DNA of 64,000 nt, taken from contig DATLNB010000072.1 in the NCBI GenBank assembly GCA_035536995.1, positions 10,962 through 74,961 of the forward strand, given 5' to 3'. Below the pieces are notes generated by a model. The model made no database searches. It had not been told where the DNA came from and was given only the letters and a program-made list of their open reading frames with translations. This stretch comes from AV80 sp035536995 (GTDB taxonomy: Bacteria; Verrucomicrobiota; Verrucomicrobiia; Chthoniobacterales; UBA10450). The translations under genes and the position numbers were made by a program. Below are positions 19,601 to 28,200 of this stretch, piece after piece. Each line of letters opens with the position of its first letter. Position 1 is the stretch's first letter.

Positions 19601-21016
19601 AACACCCTGATCGGCAATGCCGGCGGCACCCTCATCAGCGACAATGGCGCAGCCCTGATCAGCGAGAACGGCCTTGGATTGCTCAGCGACGGCGGGGGCG
19701 GCCTGATTGGAAACGACGGCAATACCCTCCTTGGACCCGATGGACTCCCGCTGATCGGCATGGATGGCAACACTCTTATCGGTAATGCCGGCGGAACGAT
19801 TCAGCCCGCGAGCGCCGATAGCGTGGACTTGGCGTCAGCAGGCGGGATTATCCTAACTGGCGGCACGATCACAGGCACTGGAGAGCTGCGAGGTGACGTC
19901 CTGAACCAGGGCGCTTTCATAGTTCCCGGCAACTCACCCGGCGGCCTCGTCGTTATTGGTAATTACACCCAGGAAGCAGGGGGCACCCTCGTGCTGGAAA
20001 TGGGCGGCAAAACTTTCTTTAATAACTTCAGCTACGATGTCTTCCAGGTATCAGGGAATGCGACTCTGGGCGGCAATCTCGTTGTAAAGACGATCAACGG
20101 CTTCACGCCGGCTCCGGGTGACAACATCAATCCGCTGCTTTACGGCAGCCACACTGGAAACTTCGCCAGCATCACTCCCAACGCCCAAGTCAACCTGGGC
20201 GCGAAGGGCGCTCAAATGACAACCGACGGGACGAACCCTCAAGGCCCGCGGGCGTTGAACATTTCCACTCGGCTACAAATCCAAGGCGGTGACAACGCGC
20301 TCTTCGCCGGCTTCATTATCACGGGCCCTTCAGGTTCGACAAAGAAGGTCCTCATCCGTGGCCTCGGTCCGTCGCTCGCTCAGTCCGGTGTATCCGGGGC
20401 TATCCCTGATCCCTTTCTTGAGTTGCACAGCTCCGGCGCGACGGTGACCAACGACAACTGGCAGCAAGCGCCAAACGCGAACGAAATTCCGAATGGATTC
20501 GCTCCGGGAAATCCAAACGAGTCCGTCATCATTGCCACACTCGGGCCGGGCAACTACAGCGCCATCCTGAAAGGCGCGCATGGCGAGACCGGCGTAGGTC
20601 TCGCCGAGGTCTACGACCTCGATCCGAATTCGGCTGCGCAGTTGGCGAACATCGCGACTCGCGGTTTTGTCCAGACCGGTGACAACGTGCTGATCGGCGG
20701 CTTCATTGTTAGCGGCAACCAGCCGGCGAAGGTTCTGGTGCGCGCCATCGGTTCGTCGCTTAGCGCCTTTGGCGTGCAGGGCGCGTTGCAGGACACGACG
20801 CTTGAAGTGCACGACTCGAACGGTGGCGTGATTAGCAACGACAACTGGGGCGATAGCGATGGAGCCGCGATCCTTGATACCACGATCCCACCCAGCCATC
20901 CAAATGAGGCGGCTGTTTTTGCCATCCTCGTCCCCGGCAATTATACCGCCATTGTCCGCGGCGCGGATGACACAACCGGCATCGCGGTGGTAGAAGCGTA
21001 CAATCTCTCGCAATAG
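16667..21016 (+). CDS. Giant exported protein with N-terminal beta-propeller and LIGNDGNT octads
   Basis: A 1449-residue secreted protein. A signal peptide (about 1-28) is followed by a PQQ/SBBP-like beta-propeller (28-452) with recurring DGHVLWE and GNVVVTG blade motifs. Then come a WSYG-type beta module (491-660), an Ig-like domain (663-751), a G8-like domain (778-905, start SGDWHDDSVW), about eleven degenerate LIGNDGNT octads (956-1044), a GNYTQ beta domain (1060-1185) and the tandem C-terminal module (1195-1449). It shares everything after the propeller with the neighbours at 4677 and 12811, so head domains have been swapped on a common stalk. The leader lacks a Shine-Dalgarno. Substrate and role are unknown. 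Confidence 0.85.
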   Translation: MTTIARTFFCAGSLVLLNATLIVAAVQGETVTEKWLKQFNPSSGTDFPIGTTVDSSANVIVCGVQQPNGASKGFVTKYAAADGAILWSVSPAIPGQIPAATANGDVIVTSNSSLGPLTITRYAGTDGHVVWETTGPSATAPKAMKLDAAGNVVVTGPLQNDLGFDGDRPYPIHNYYTAKYSGADGHLLWEKQYNGPENYDDIPAGLALDGNGNVVVTGESQDFKGRPEIYTVKYDGTDGHVLWERRYNGPNAFNYDRGRGVTLDPSGDVLVAGQGDDDKLYLAKYGGVDGHVLWERLIPYPGGGTLHGNDVVTDARGNAIVTAYAATNHTSFFVGKYRSSDGGTIWQKPYLPASGSGGAELHGLALDSAGNIVTAGSFTVLNTDRNDAYLGKLSTADGAVIWEKTYDGAAHLDETTAERVPFAIAPDGSIGLAIASSLGGQNYESVTIKYAVSGASAGGSRNLWTAGKDLLTNEDPDDAAETAATNVDTPQWSYGYRSVAASTALTLFTPQQHVNDPSGLQGWVAPGQATLGVNTTDHSITFNTGSGNYKPLLPGQIYLSPGSGNELLVVRWTAPAAGDYRVLARWVDLDDHGGDGAGCQLVVNGDVLFSETFESTPTKAGRARLRAKLLRLNAGDIVDFVLAPRATPSFDATAFNAVIKQVPRVTITSPASGSELTGDVTFNVNVQHSQPIESVYLFFDDQSVGIGNNNNPYSIKAAPKPGYHEVRAVVTDSTGAVAESPKIAVIIKKPQAQQKASKTETAGPDLILPSPGILRKSVKSGDWHDDSVWEPAGRPTNSDSLIIQSGHEITVDNVALASDLTINGKLGSLSAGRPSITVFGTCHLNGQLENVVLHIATSGRLLNINGTAKLRFVALSNFGRMTIQATEFDGEGTTITNSGTIKAHVPLASQEELVVPVSSYEQKAGSTVFGPNTTLKAPAGVRIGGGTYQAAPGYRPLIGNDGNTLIGMDGNTLIGNDGNTLIGNAGGTLISDNGAALISENGLGLLSDGGGGLIGNDGNTLLGPDGLPLIGMDGNTLIGNAGGTIQPASADSVDLASAGGIILTGGTITGTGELRGDVLNQGAFIVPGNSPGGLVVIGNYTQEAGGTLVLEMGGKTFFNNFSYDVFQVSGNATLGGNLVVKTINGFTPAPGDNINPLLYGSHTGNFASITPNAQVNLGAKGAQMTTDGTNPQGPRALNISTRLQIQGGDNALFAGFIITGPSGSTKKVLIRGLGPSLAQSGVSGAIPDPFLELHSSGATVTNDNWQQAPNANEIPNGFAPGNPNESVIIATLGPGNYSAILKGAHGETGVGLAEVYDLDPNSAAQLANIATRGFVQTGDNVLIGGFIVSGNQPAKVLVRAIGSSLSAFGVQGALQDTTLEVHDSNGGVISNDNWGDSDGAAILDTTIPPSHPNEAAVFAILVPGNYTAIVRGADDTTGIAVVEAYNLSQ

Positions 21017-21045
21017 TTAAGGTGGATCGGCGTAGAGCGGCATTT

Positions 21046-21102
21046 GGTAGGGCGTCTGTGCCAGACGCCGTCCCAACCGCGGCGTTTCACAGAGGTCCTA
21101 CA
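21046..21102. repeat. Bipartite palindromic repeat (GTAGGGCG family)
   Basis: It has a left hairpin GGCGTCTGTGCCAGACGCC and an inverted right end GGTCCTACA, matching the 16407-16466 element in layout. It lies between the 16667 gene and the small lipoprotein. Confidence 0.45.
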
Positions 21103-21170
21103 AAGATCTGCTGCTCTGCGAAACACTGCGGCCATACGACTGGACGAGCGGGCCGTTACGAATAAGTGGC

Positions 21171-21344
21171 ATGAAGAAGATCATCCTATTGCTGACCGTG
21201 ACCGTAACTGCGGGCTTGCTGAGCTCCTGCACTGCCGTCGTGACCGAACCGGCCCCTGCCACGACGACCACCGTTCATAGCGAGCACACCGTTACCAAAC
21301 CGGCGGCAACAACCACGACGACCACACGGTCAACCGGTCACTGA
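21171..21344 (+). CDS. Small lipoprotein
   Basis: A 57-residue peptide starting MKKIILLLTV, with a hydrophobic helix and a lipobox LLSSC placing the lipidated cysteine at residue 20. The mature part is only 37 residues and is rich in Thr, Ala and Pro (runs of four and six threonines). It is probably anchored in the inner or outer membrane. It resembles the short entericidin-like or Thr-rich lipoproteins often annotated as hypothetical, but I cannot assign a family. No obvious Shine-Dalgarno is present. It follows the surface-protein genes on the same strand. Confidence 0.65.
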   Translation: MKKIILLLTVTVTAGLLSSCTAVVTEPAPATTTTVHSEHTVTKPAATTTTTTRSTGH

Positions 21345-21559
21345 TCGCGCGGGCCATCCGGCGTTAAGCGACGGTGTTTCGTCGAGCGACGGCATCGCCA
21401 CGACTACGCTAGCTGCTGCGCGTGTGCCGCCAAACTGAAGCCCGGCGCGGGCAGTGATTTGTTTCCCAAACGCGCAGGGCCGCGTCGAGAAGCGCGAGAC
21501 TGCGCGTGAAGCGCCCGCGCGTTGGCGGATCCGGGACGCCGGCTCGTGTCCCCATGCCG
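21345..21559. other. Intergenic DNA, nothing recognised
   Basis: No convincing gene, RNA or repeat is seen. The sequence is GC-rich and contains only short overlapping frames without recognisable protein character. Confidence 0.4.
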
Positions 21560-21763
21560 TTAGTCTGTCTGTTTGCGCGCGGCCCGCGCTCTTTCTTCCC
21601 TGGGGACTGGGCCCCCCCCTCGCTTGATGTCATCCGGTCCTTCTATTTCCTGTTTTGACGGGAAACGCATTTCGCGTTTCCGGAGGTCGGCTAATTCGCG
21701 GAAAATTTGCGGTAGCCTCAACTCAGGGCAGGGATAGCCGGCGCGGACGGAGGAAAGACACAC
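21560..21763 (-). CDS. Possible small hypothetical protein
   Basis: A 67-residue frame with a helical, charged composition (IFRELADLRKREM, REERARAARKQ) and no membrane segment. The amino-acid balance looks more protein-like than the surrounding frames, but there is no ribosome site, family match or operon partner that I can point to. It lies just downstream of the ABC-F gene on the same strand. It may be spurious. Confidence 0.22.
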   Translation of the reverse strand: MCLSSVRAGYPCPELRLPQIFRELADLRKREMRFPSKQEIEGPDDIKRGGGPVPREERARAARKQTD

Positions 21764-21805
21764 CGCCGCCGATGGGACGCTCGAGATCCCGGTAATGTGA
21801 TGGGG

Positions 21806-23755
21806 TTACGCCGCGTTAGGCTCGGCTAACTGCTCCCATTGCGCGTTGAGGCGCTCCAAATCGGAAGTGACTGCTGAAAGCTCACGGTTCAACTGGGTCG
21901 CAGCGCCGCCCGCGTCGTAGGTCTCGGGTTTCTCCAACTCCTCGGTCAATTCCTTTTGCCGGCCTTCCAGCTTGAGGATCTGCATTTCCAAATCGCGGAC
22001 CTTCTTTTCCCGGTCGCGCTTTGCCTTTGCTTCCGCTTTGCGTTGTTCCGCTTCGGCGCGTCGTTGCTCGCGAACCTCGCGCATCCCAGGTTTGTTGTTG
22101 CTGTAGCCGGGATCGGTGATCCCGGCCTGAGGCGACGCGTTGGTAAGGCCGGGATCACCGATCCCGGCTACAGTGCCAGCCCGGGCTGAAGTAGCGCGCG
22201 ATTTATCCAGGTAATAATCGTAATCGCCCGCGTAAGGCGTGAGCTTGCCGCCGTGGATGTGCAAAACTGTCCGCGCCACCGCCCGGATAAAATAAACATC
22301 GTGGCTGATGAAGATCAGCGTCCCTTCATACTGCGAGAGGGCGCCAACCAACGCATCGATGCTGCCGACATCGAGGTGGGTCGTTGGCTCGTCCATCAAA
22401 AGCAGATTCGGCGGATCGAGCAACAACTTCACCAGCGCGAGCCGGGTCTTTTCTCCGCCGCTCAGCACCGCGGTCGTCTTGAAGACATCGTCGCCGCGGA
22501 AGAGAAACGAGCCCAGGACGGTCCGCGCGACCTGTTCGGAGACTGGGTTTGGCATGTCGCGCGCGGTGTCGAGCACAGTCATCATCGGGTCGAGCATATC
22601 GACACGATATTGGGAGAAGTAACCCACTTTGACGTTGTGCCCGACCTCGCGGGTTCCGTTTTGCACAGGCAACACTCCAGCCAGCAGCTTGAGCAAAGTA
22701 GATTTGCCCGCACCGTTCGGCCCGACCAGGACAGTGCGCTGTCCCCGCTCAGCCTCGAAGTTCAGCCCGCGATAGACAACCAAATCACCGTAGGCATGAT
22801 CCACCTCGGTCAGATTGATCACGCGATGTCCGCTTCTGGGCGGCTGCGGAAAACGGAAATGCACGGTCTTCTCCCGCGCGACCGGCGCTTCGATCTTCTC
22901 CATCCGGTCGATCTGCTTCAGCTTGCTCTGAGCTTGTGACGCTTTGCTGGCCTTGGCCCGGAAGCGATCGGCGAACTGCTGGAGCGCGGCGATCTCCTTT
23001 TGCTGATTTTTGTAGGCGGAAAGCTGCTGTTCTTCCCGCGCGGCTTTTTGCTCAACGTAGCTGTCCCAGTTGCCGCGGTACCGGTTCAGGCGCCGGTGCG
23101 CGATTTCCACGATCGAGCCGACCAGCTGGTTCAGGAATTCGCGGTCGTGCGAGATCATCAGGATCGCGCCTGGATAACTTCGAAGATATTCCTGGAACCA
23201 GACGAGCGATTCGAGATCGAGATGATTGGTTGGCTCGTCGAGCAGAAGCAGCTCCGGCTCCTGGACCAGGAGTCGGGCCAGATGGGCTCGCATAACCCAG
23301 CCGCCGCTTAAGGTGCGGGCCGGCCGGTCAAAATCCGATTCGCGAAAGGCGAGTCCCGCCAGGATGCGTTTCGCCTTCGGCTCGAGCTGCCAGCCCCCGT
23401 GTTCGTCGAACAAATGGAGGGCTTCATGATGCTCGGCTGAATCCTCCGGCGTGCTCTTGAGAATGCGTTGCGCCTTCACCAGCTCGGGTGAAATGGCGCA
23501 CGCAAGCTCGAGAACGGTTTCATCGCCCGCGGCCGCGTGTTCCTGCGGAAGAAATCCAACCGTGGCTGATTTCTCCAGCGAGATCTTTCCTTCGTCCGGA
23601 GACGCCTCCCCCAGGATCAATGAAAAGAGGGTCGATTTCCCGGCGCCGTTGGGGCCGACCAGGCCGACGCGATCGCCCCGGTTGACCTGGAGCGATGCTT
23701 CTTCAAACAGCGTGCGGCCGCCGAAGGCTTTTGTGACCTGGGAAATTGTGAGCAT
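21806..23755 (-). CDS. ABC-F family ATPase (Uup/EttA type)
   Basis: A 649-residue soluble ATPase with two ABC domains. The first has GPNGAGKST, LSGGW and LLLDEPTNHLDL; the second has GPNGAGKST, LSGGEKTRLAL and LLMDEPTTHLDV. A charged P-site-tether-like linker lies between them (about 250-310), and a coiled coil rich in Lys/Glu/Arg is at the C-terminus. ABC-F proteins act on the ribosome to relieve stalled or antibiotic-bound complexes. I start at the ATG at 23755 (MLTISQVTKAFGG); the longer frame reads through a dispersed repeat. Between the second ABC domain and the coiled coil, residues encoded by 22101-22173 are a translated palindromic repeat (GIGDPGL and GITDPGYS). Confidence 0.93.
   Translation of the reverse strand: MLTISQVTKAFGGRTLFEEASLQVNRGDRVGLVGPNGAGKSTLFSLILGEASPDEGKISLEKSATVGFLPQEHAAAGDETVLELACAISPELVKAQRILKSTPEDSAEHHEALHLFDEHGGWQLEPKAKRILAGLAFRESDFDRPARTLSGGWVMRAHLARLLVQEPELLLLDEPTNHLDLESLVWFQEYLRSYPGAILMISHDREFLNQLVGSIVEIAHRRLNRYRGNWDSYVEQKAAREEQQLSAYKNQQKEIAALQQFADRFRAKASKASQAQSKLKQIDRMEKIEAPVAREKTVHFRFPQPPRSGHRVINLTEVDHAYGDLVVYRGLNFEAERGQRTVLVGPNGAGKSTLLKLLAGVLPVQNGTREVGHNVKVGYFSQYRVDMLDPMMTVLDTARDMPNPVSEQVARTVLGSFLFRGDDVFKTTAVLSGGEKTRLALVKLLLDPPNLLLMDEPTTHLDVGSIDALVGALSQYEGTLIFISHDVYFIRAVARTVLHIHGGKLTPYAGDYDYYLDKSRATSARAGTVAGIGDPGLTNASPQAGITDPGYSNNKPGMREVREQRRAEAEQRKAEAKAKRDREKKVRDLEMQILKLEGRQKELTEELEKPETYDAGGAATQLNRELSAVTSDLERLNAQWEQLAEPNAA
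22101..22173. repeat. Palindromic intergenic-type repeat inside the ABC-F coding sequence
   Basis: Two perfectly inverted 26-bp arms (22101-22126 and 22148-22173, outer ends CTGTAGCC and GGCTACAG) flank a 21-bp spacer. The same element type occurs in non-coding DNA at 34077-34147. Here it keeps the ABC-F frame open and is translated between the second ATPase domain and the C-terminal coiled coil. Confidence 0.8.
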
Positions 23756-23836
23756 GCGAGCGGCGGCGAATGTCGCGAATCCACGCCAGCCCGCAAGCCG
23801 GGGCTGTGCAGGCGTCGAGCCGGGACGGAAGCTCAT

Positions 23837-24032
23837 CTGTAGCCGCGGCCCTGTGGGCCGCGTGGGGATCTCGCGTTGCAGCAACGCCGCTCTCACGCTT
23901 CGCATAGCGAAGCGGCTACAAGGAGGCCGGGACGGGAAGCTCTTCTGTAGCCGCGGCCCTGTGGGCCGCGTGGGGATAGCGTTACAGCAACGCCGCTCTC
24001 ACGCTTCGCACAGCGAAGCGGCTACAAGGAGG
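23837..24032. repeat. Tandem pair of about 90-bp palindromic repeats
   Basis: Two direct copies (23837-23926 and 23945-24032, period 108 bp) each start CTGTAGCCGCGGCCC and end GAAGCGGCTACAAGGAGG. Each has two internal hairpins (GCGGCCCTGTGGGCCGC and GCTTCGCATAGCGAAGC). They fill the spacer between the ABC-F and histidine phosphatase genes. Confidence 0.75.
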
Positions 24033-24049
24033 CTGTCGGAGGCAACGTC

Positions 24050-24736
24050 CTATTTCGCGGGGTGGTCATCCCACGATTTCGACAGGCGCGCCGTCGGCAC
24101 TGCGGGAATGGCCCCGCCGTCAGTCGAATAGTGCGATGTATCGTTGAACAAGGTCAGACGCGCGTGCACCGCATCCTTGAAATCGATGATATTCAGCGCA
24201 GCCGGGCTTTGGTCCAGGGTGTCGCGATAACGGCGAGGATCGAATCCAATCAACGAGCTGAGCAAGAGCCGAATCGTTGCCTTGTGCGACACGACCAGGA
24301 CGTCGTCCGACGCATGCCGGCGGACAATATCCATCAAGACCGGGAGCGCTCGCGCGGTCACCGCCAGCCCGCTTTCGCCGCCCACCGGCGCGAACGTGTA
24401 TGGATCTTCTTCCCACGCCGCTGCCTCTTCCGGAAACGTCCGCTCCACATCCTTGCGCGTCAGCTGTTCCCAGCGGCCATGGGAAATTTCTCGCAACCCA
24501 TCGCGCGTTTCCACCTCCAAACCATGAGGCTGGGCCAGGATGCGCGCCGTCTCGACAGTCCGCCCCATCGGCGATGAATAGACCGCCACGATCTTCTCTC
24601 GGCTCAGCCGCTGACCCAATCGCCTGACCTGTTCGCGGCCTTCCTCCGAAAGCTCAACCTCCGTGGCGCCGGCGAACCGGTCTTCCGCCGTCAGAGTTGT
24701 GGCGCCATGGCGAACGAGAAAGATGCGCGAGTGCAA
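24050..24736 (-). CDS. Histidine phosphatase family protein
   Basis: A 228-residue member of the phosphoglycerate mutase-like branch. The catalytic RHG motif is at residues 9-11 (LVRHGATTL). The second arginine lies in YSSPMGRTVETA, the acid/base glutamate region in GLREISHGRWE and the second catalytic histidine in LVVSHKATIRLLL. Such proteins dephosphorylate small metabolites such as sugar phosphates or alpha-ribazole phosphate. The substrate cannot be told from sequence alone. The C-terminal tail after about 205 is Ala/Pro/Ser-rich and may be disordered. It is on the same strand as the ABC-F gene but separated by repeats. Confidence 0.88.
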   Translation of the reverse strand: MHSRIFLVRHGATTLTAEDRFAGATEVELSEEGREQVRRLGQRLSREKIVAVYSSPMGRTVETARILAQPHGLEVETRDGLREISHGRWEQLTRKDVERTFPEEAAAWEEDPYTFAPVGGESGLAVTARALPVLMDIVRRHASDDVLVVSHKATIRLLLSSLIGFDPRRYRDTLDQSPAALNIIDFKDAVHARLTLFNDTSHYSTDGGAIPAVPTARLSKSWDDHPAK

Positions 24737-24815
24737 CCTTCCCGCGTTTAACGGTGGTCCGGGTGCAAAACAACCAAAAACCTTTGGGGAGCACTCCGGT
24801 TATCAGCGCGCCACC

Positions 24816-24856
24816 ATTCACGATTCACGATTCACGATTCACAATTCACGATTCAC
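24816..24856. repeat. Heptamer microsatellite (ATTCACG)n
   Basis: Almost six head-to-tail copies of ATTCACG with a single change in the fourth unit. They lie in non-coding DNA between the phosphatase start and the tRNA gene. Confidence 0.85.
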
Positions 24857-24934
24857 CGCCCCTCGGTGCCGGATTTGAGCGTTGGACGTTTCCCAATTGC
24901 TCGCGAATAATTTCCCGGTGCGCTGTCCGGAATT

Positions 24935-25006
24935 GTCCCCGTAGTTCAACGGATAGAACGAGGGTTTCCTAAACCTTAGATGTGGGTTCGATTCCCGCCG
25001 GGGACA
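24935..25006 (+). tRNA. tRNA-Arg(CCT)
   Basis: A full cloverleaf is visible. The 7-bp acceptor stem GTCCCCG/CGGGGAC is perfect, with discriminator A. The D arm is GTTC/GAAC. The anticodon stem AGGGT/ACCTT carries loop TTCCTAA with anticodon CCT, and the T arm is GTGGG/CCCGC with loop TTCGATT. The CCA end is not encoded. The last 16 bases are repeated at 25134-25149. Confidence 0.93.
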
Positions 25007-25133
25007 TTGCGATACCCGCCCGATGAAATCCAAACGAACAGGACGTGCCGGGCGCAGGTTCGATTGACCCGCTCGCTCCCGCTCACTCGCCCCTTCGGGG
25101 CTTCGTCCATGTCGCGCCGCTCCCGCGGGCTCC

Positions 25134-25149
25134 ATTCCCGCCGGGGACA
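25134..25149 (+). repeat. Duplicate of the tRNA-Arg 3' end
   Basis: ATTCCCGCCGGGGACA repeats exactly the final 16 bases of the tRNA gene (24991-25006), starting 143 bp further on. A duplicated tRNA 3' end is the classical footprint of site-specific integration, here around a very short interval with no integrase. Confidence 0.6.
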
Positions 25150-25244
25150 GACACGTGAGGACGGCCATCGGCCGTCCCTCCAAGTCTCGGCACCGCAATT
25201 TACGCCTTTCCTTGAACAGGAGGACCGACTCCCTAGAGTTCTTT

Positions 25245-28200
25245 GTGCCGATATCACTTCGGAAAATCTCGCTCGGGGTGGCCGGCCTCGCGGGTTCGGT
25301 TATTGTTCTTTGGGCGGGCGGACGCGCAATCGACGTCGCGCCCCCATCCGGCAGCGTCCCGACGTTTGCGGGCAACGCCCAGCACACAGCGATCTACGAT
25401 CCGCCAGCCGTAAACCTTAACATCATCAAGTGGTCGGCCACTATCGACTTCAATAACAGCGGCGCCCGGGCTCACTACGGCGCCCCGCTGATTACGGCCG
25501 CGAATACACTCCTTACCCCGGTCAAGATCGCTGGGAACGCTTTCCGAGTAGACGCGTTCGATGGAGCTACCGGCACCTCGAAATACACGCTCGCGACCGA
25601 TTACATTCTGCCGATCCACAACTGGATCCCGGTTTATAACCCGTGCCTGACGACCGGCGCGTTCGGGACTCGACTTTATTATGCGGGCGCGGGCGGAACC
25701 CTGTTTCATATCGATAACCCCGATTCCCCCGGGCATGGAGCACCAGTCCGCGAGGTCTTCTATACGAGCACGTCGAATTACCTCGCAAACAAGGCCGCCT
25801 ATGACGCGGCGATTTTCATCAACACGCCCCTCACGACTGACAACAGCGGAAATGTTTACTTCGGTTTCCGGGTCCAGGGCACGGCCCCCGCGCCGTTGAA
25901 CACGACCCAGAGCGGGTTCGCGCGGATCGATCCCACCGGCAACGCGACTTACGTCCTGGCCAGCACAGCGGCGAACGACGCCAATATCAATTACGACTCC
26001 CATAACTCCGCGCCCGCGTTGAGTAATGACGGAACAACTGTTTACGTTGTCGCCAAATCGAGCGTTAACTCGTCTGGCTACCTTCTCGGCCTGGACAGCA
26101 CCACCCTCGCTACTAAGTATCGCGTCGCCTTGCGCGATCCGCGAAACAACAACCCTGCTAACATCACCGACGACAGCACCTCCTCGCCAACCGTCGCTCC
26201 TGATAACGACGTTTATTTTGGGATCCTGGGCACGCCGGCCAGCGGCTTCCGCGGCTTTCTCATGCGTTTCAGCGCCGACCTTGCGACGGAGAAGACACCG
26301 GGCGGGTTTGGCTGGGACTACACTCCGGCGATTGTTCCCGCATCAATGGTGCCCAGTTACCAGGGCCCGTCGCGTTACCTTCTCTTCTGCAAGTATAACA
26401 ACTATGCCTACGGCGACGGAGATGGGATCAATCGCGTTGCCCTGCTCGATCCTAATACAACCCAGCTCGATCCGCATTCCTCGGCGCAGGGGCTCGTCGA
26501 AATGCGCGAAGTGTTAACGTTGATCGGTCCGCGCCCGGACGACGATAACTATTCAGCGCAGTTCCCGTACGCCGTGCGGGAATGGTGTATCAACACGACG
26601 GCGGTTAATCCGGCGACAAACAGCATCATTGTTCCGAATGAAGACGGCCGCGTTTACCGGTGGAACGTCGCGACCAACTCGTTCGCCCAAAGCGTGACCC
26701 TGAATCCGGGTTTGGGGCAGCCCTATGTCCCGACTGTTATCGGGCCGACCGGAACTGTTTATACCTTGAACGGCGGGACCCTCTTCGCACTCGGCCCTGT
26801 GGATGGAGTCGAGATGACGGTGACCTCGAGCAAGCCCGATGTACGGACCGTCGTAGCCGGCGAACCTATTACCTTTACCGCTTCAGTTTCTAATCCTGCA
26901 TCGCCGGGAGCTACTCCTACCGGCACGGTTACCTTTACCGCCCTGACCTACCAGGATCTAAATCCAATCAACACAACCCTGGTCGCCGATGTTCCACTGG
27001 ACGCGAACGGACAGGCCTCAGTTACCACTTCTTCCCTGGCTGCCGGCAATGGATATCTGGGCAACCATACAATCACGGCGACCTACAGTGGCGACGGGAA
27101 TTTCAACTCCAGCAGCGCCAGGATGGTCCAAAAGGTCCATGCCCTCGCCTCGACCACCACTGTGTCGTCTGCGCCGAACCCCTCCACTCCCGGACAATCG
27201 GTAACTTTCTTCGCGACGGTCGCGGGCGGCACGCCCAAACCGACGGGAATGGTTACATTTTTCGAAGGAACAACTTTTCTGGCGCAAGTCCCGTTGTCCT
27301 CCGGAATTGCCGCTTTCGCGACCAACTCTCTCAGCCTGGGCGATCATACGATCAGGGCGGACTACCATTCAGACACGCTTTATGCATCGAGCAGCGGCGA
27401 CGGAACTCACACTGTTACCCTGGTCGCACCTACTCCGACGCCTACACCTACTCCGACGCCTACACCTACCCCGACACCTACTTCTACTCCGACACCTAGT
27501 GCGACTCCGGCTGCTACTCCCACGCCTTCAGCCTCGCCTCCTGCCACCGCCACCCCGTCGCCCACACCGACCGCGACCCCTGCAGCTACACCTGCAACGA
27601 CCCCTACACCCACTGCCAGTCCGACTGCCACTCCTACCGGGACGCCCTCCCAAACGCCGACCATAACTCCATCTCCCACGCCAACCGCGACGCCCTCTCC
27701 TGGATCGGCGGCTCAAACAGTCAACCTTTCTACTCGGATGCGTGTGGATACCGGGGATAACGCCGGCATCGCCGGATTTATCATCACCGGAAACGCGCCG
27801 AAACGCATCTTGCTCCGCGGCATCGGCCCGTCGTTAAGCCAGTCCGGCGTTCCGAATCCCCTGCCCGATCCATTTCTCGAGCTTTACGGCACAGGGCCTA
27901 CGCCGATCGCGGTGAATGACAACTGGCGCGAGACCCAGGAAGAGAGCATCAAGAACACCGGCATTCCGCCCGTTAACGATTTCGAGTCGGCAATCGACGT
28001 AACATTATCGCCCGGCAGTTACACCGCCGTCCTCCGGGGTAACAACAACGGCGCGGGTGTCGCGCTAGTGGAGGTTTACGATCTCGATCAGGCTTCGAGC
28101 CGGCTCGCTAATATCAGCACCCGCGCGTTCATAAGTACCGGCGGCAACATCGCGATTGCCGGCTTTATCCTTGGCAACGCCAACGGGCCAACGCGGATCG

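Noticed and set aside
21046..24032. Insertion sequence carrying a transposase
   Set aside because: Inverted repeats are present, but no transposase or integrase frame is found in this stretch or in the rest of the window.
24839..25387. Minus-strand frame of 182 residues across the tRNA region
   Set aside because: Its middle (PRRESNPHLRFRKPSFYP) is the antisense translation of the tRNA-Arg gene, a well-known false protein.
27420..27720. Possible CRISPR array or tandem repeats in Thr-Pro coding DNA
   Set aside because: The repeats are 6-bp codon-pair microsatellites within an open reading frame, without repeat-spacer structure.
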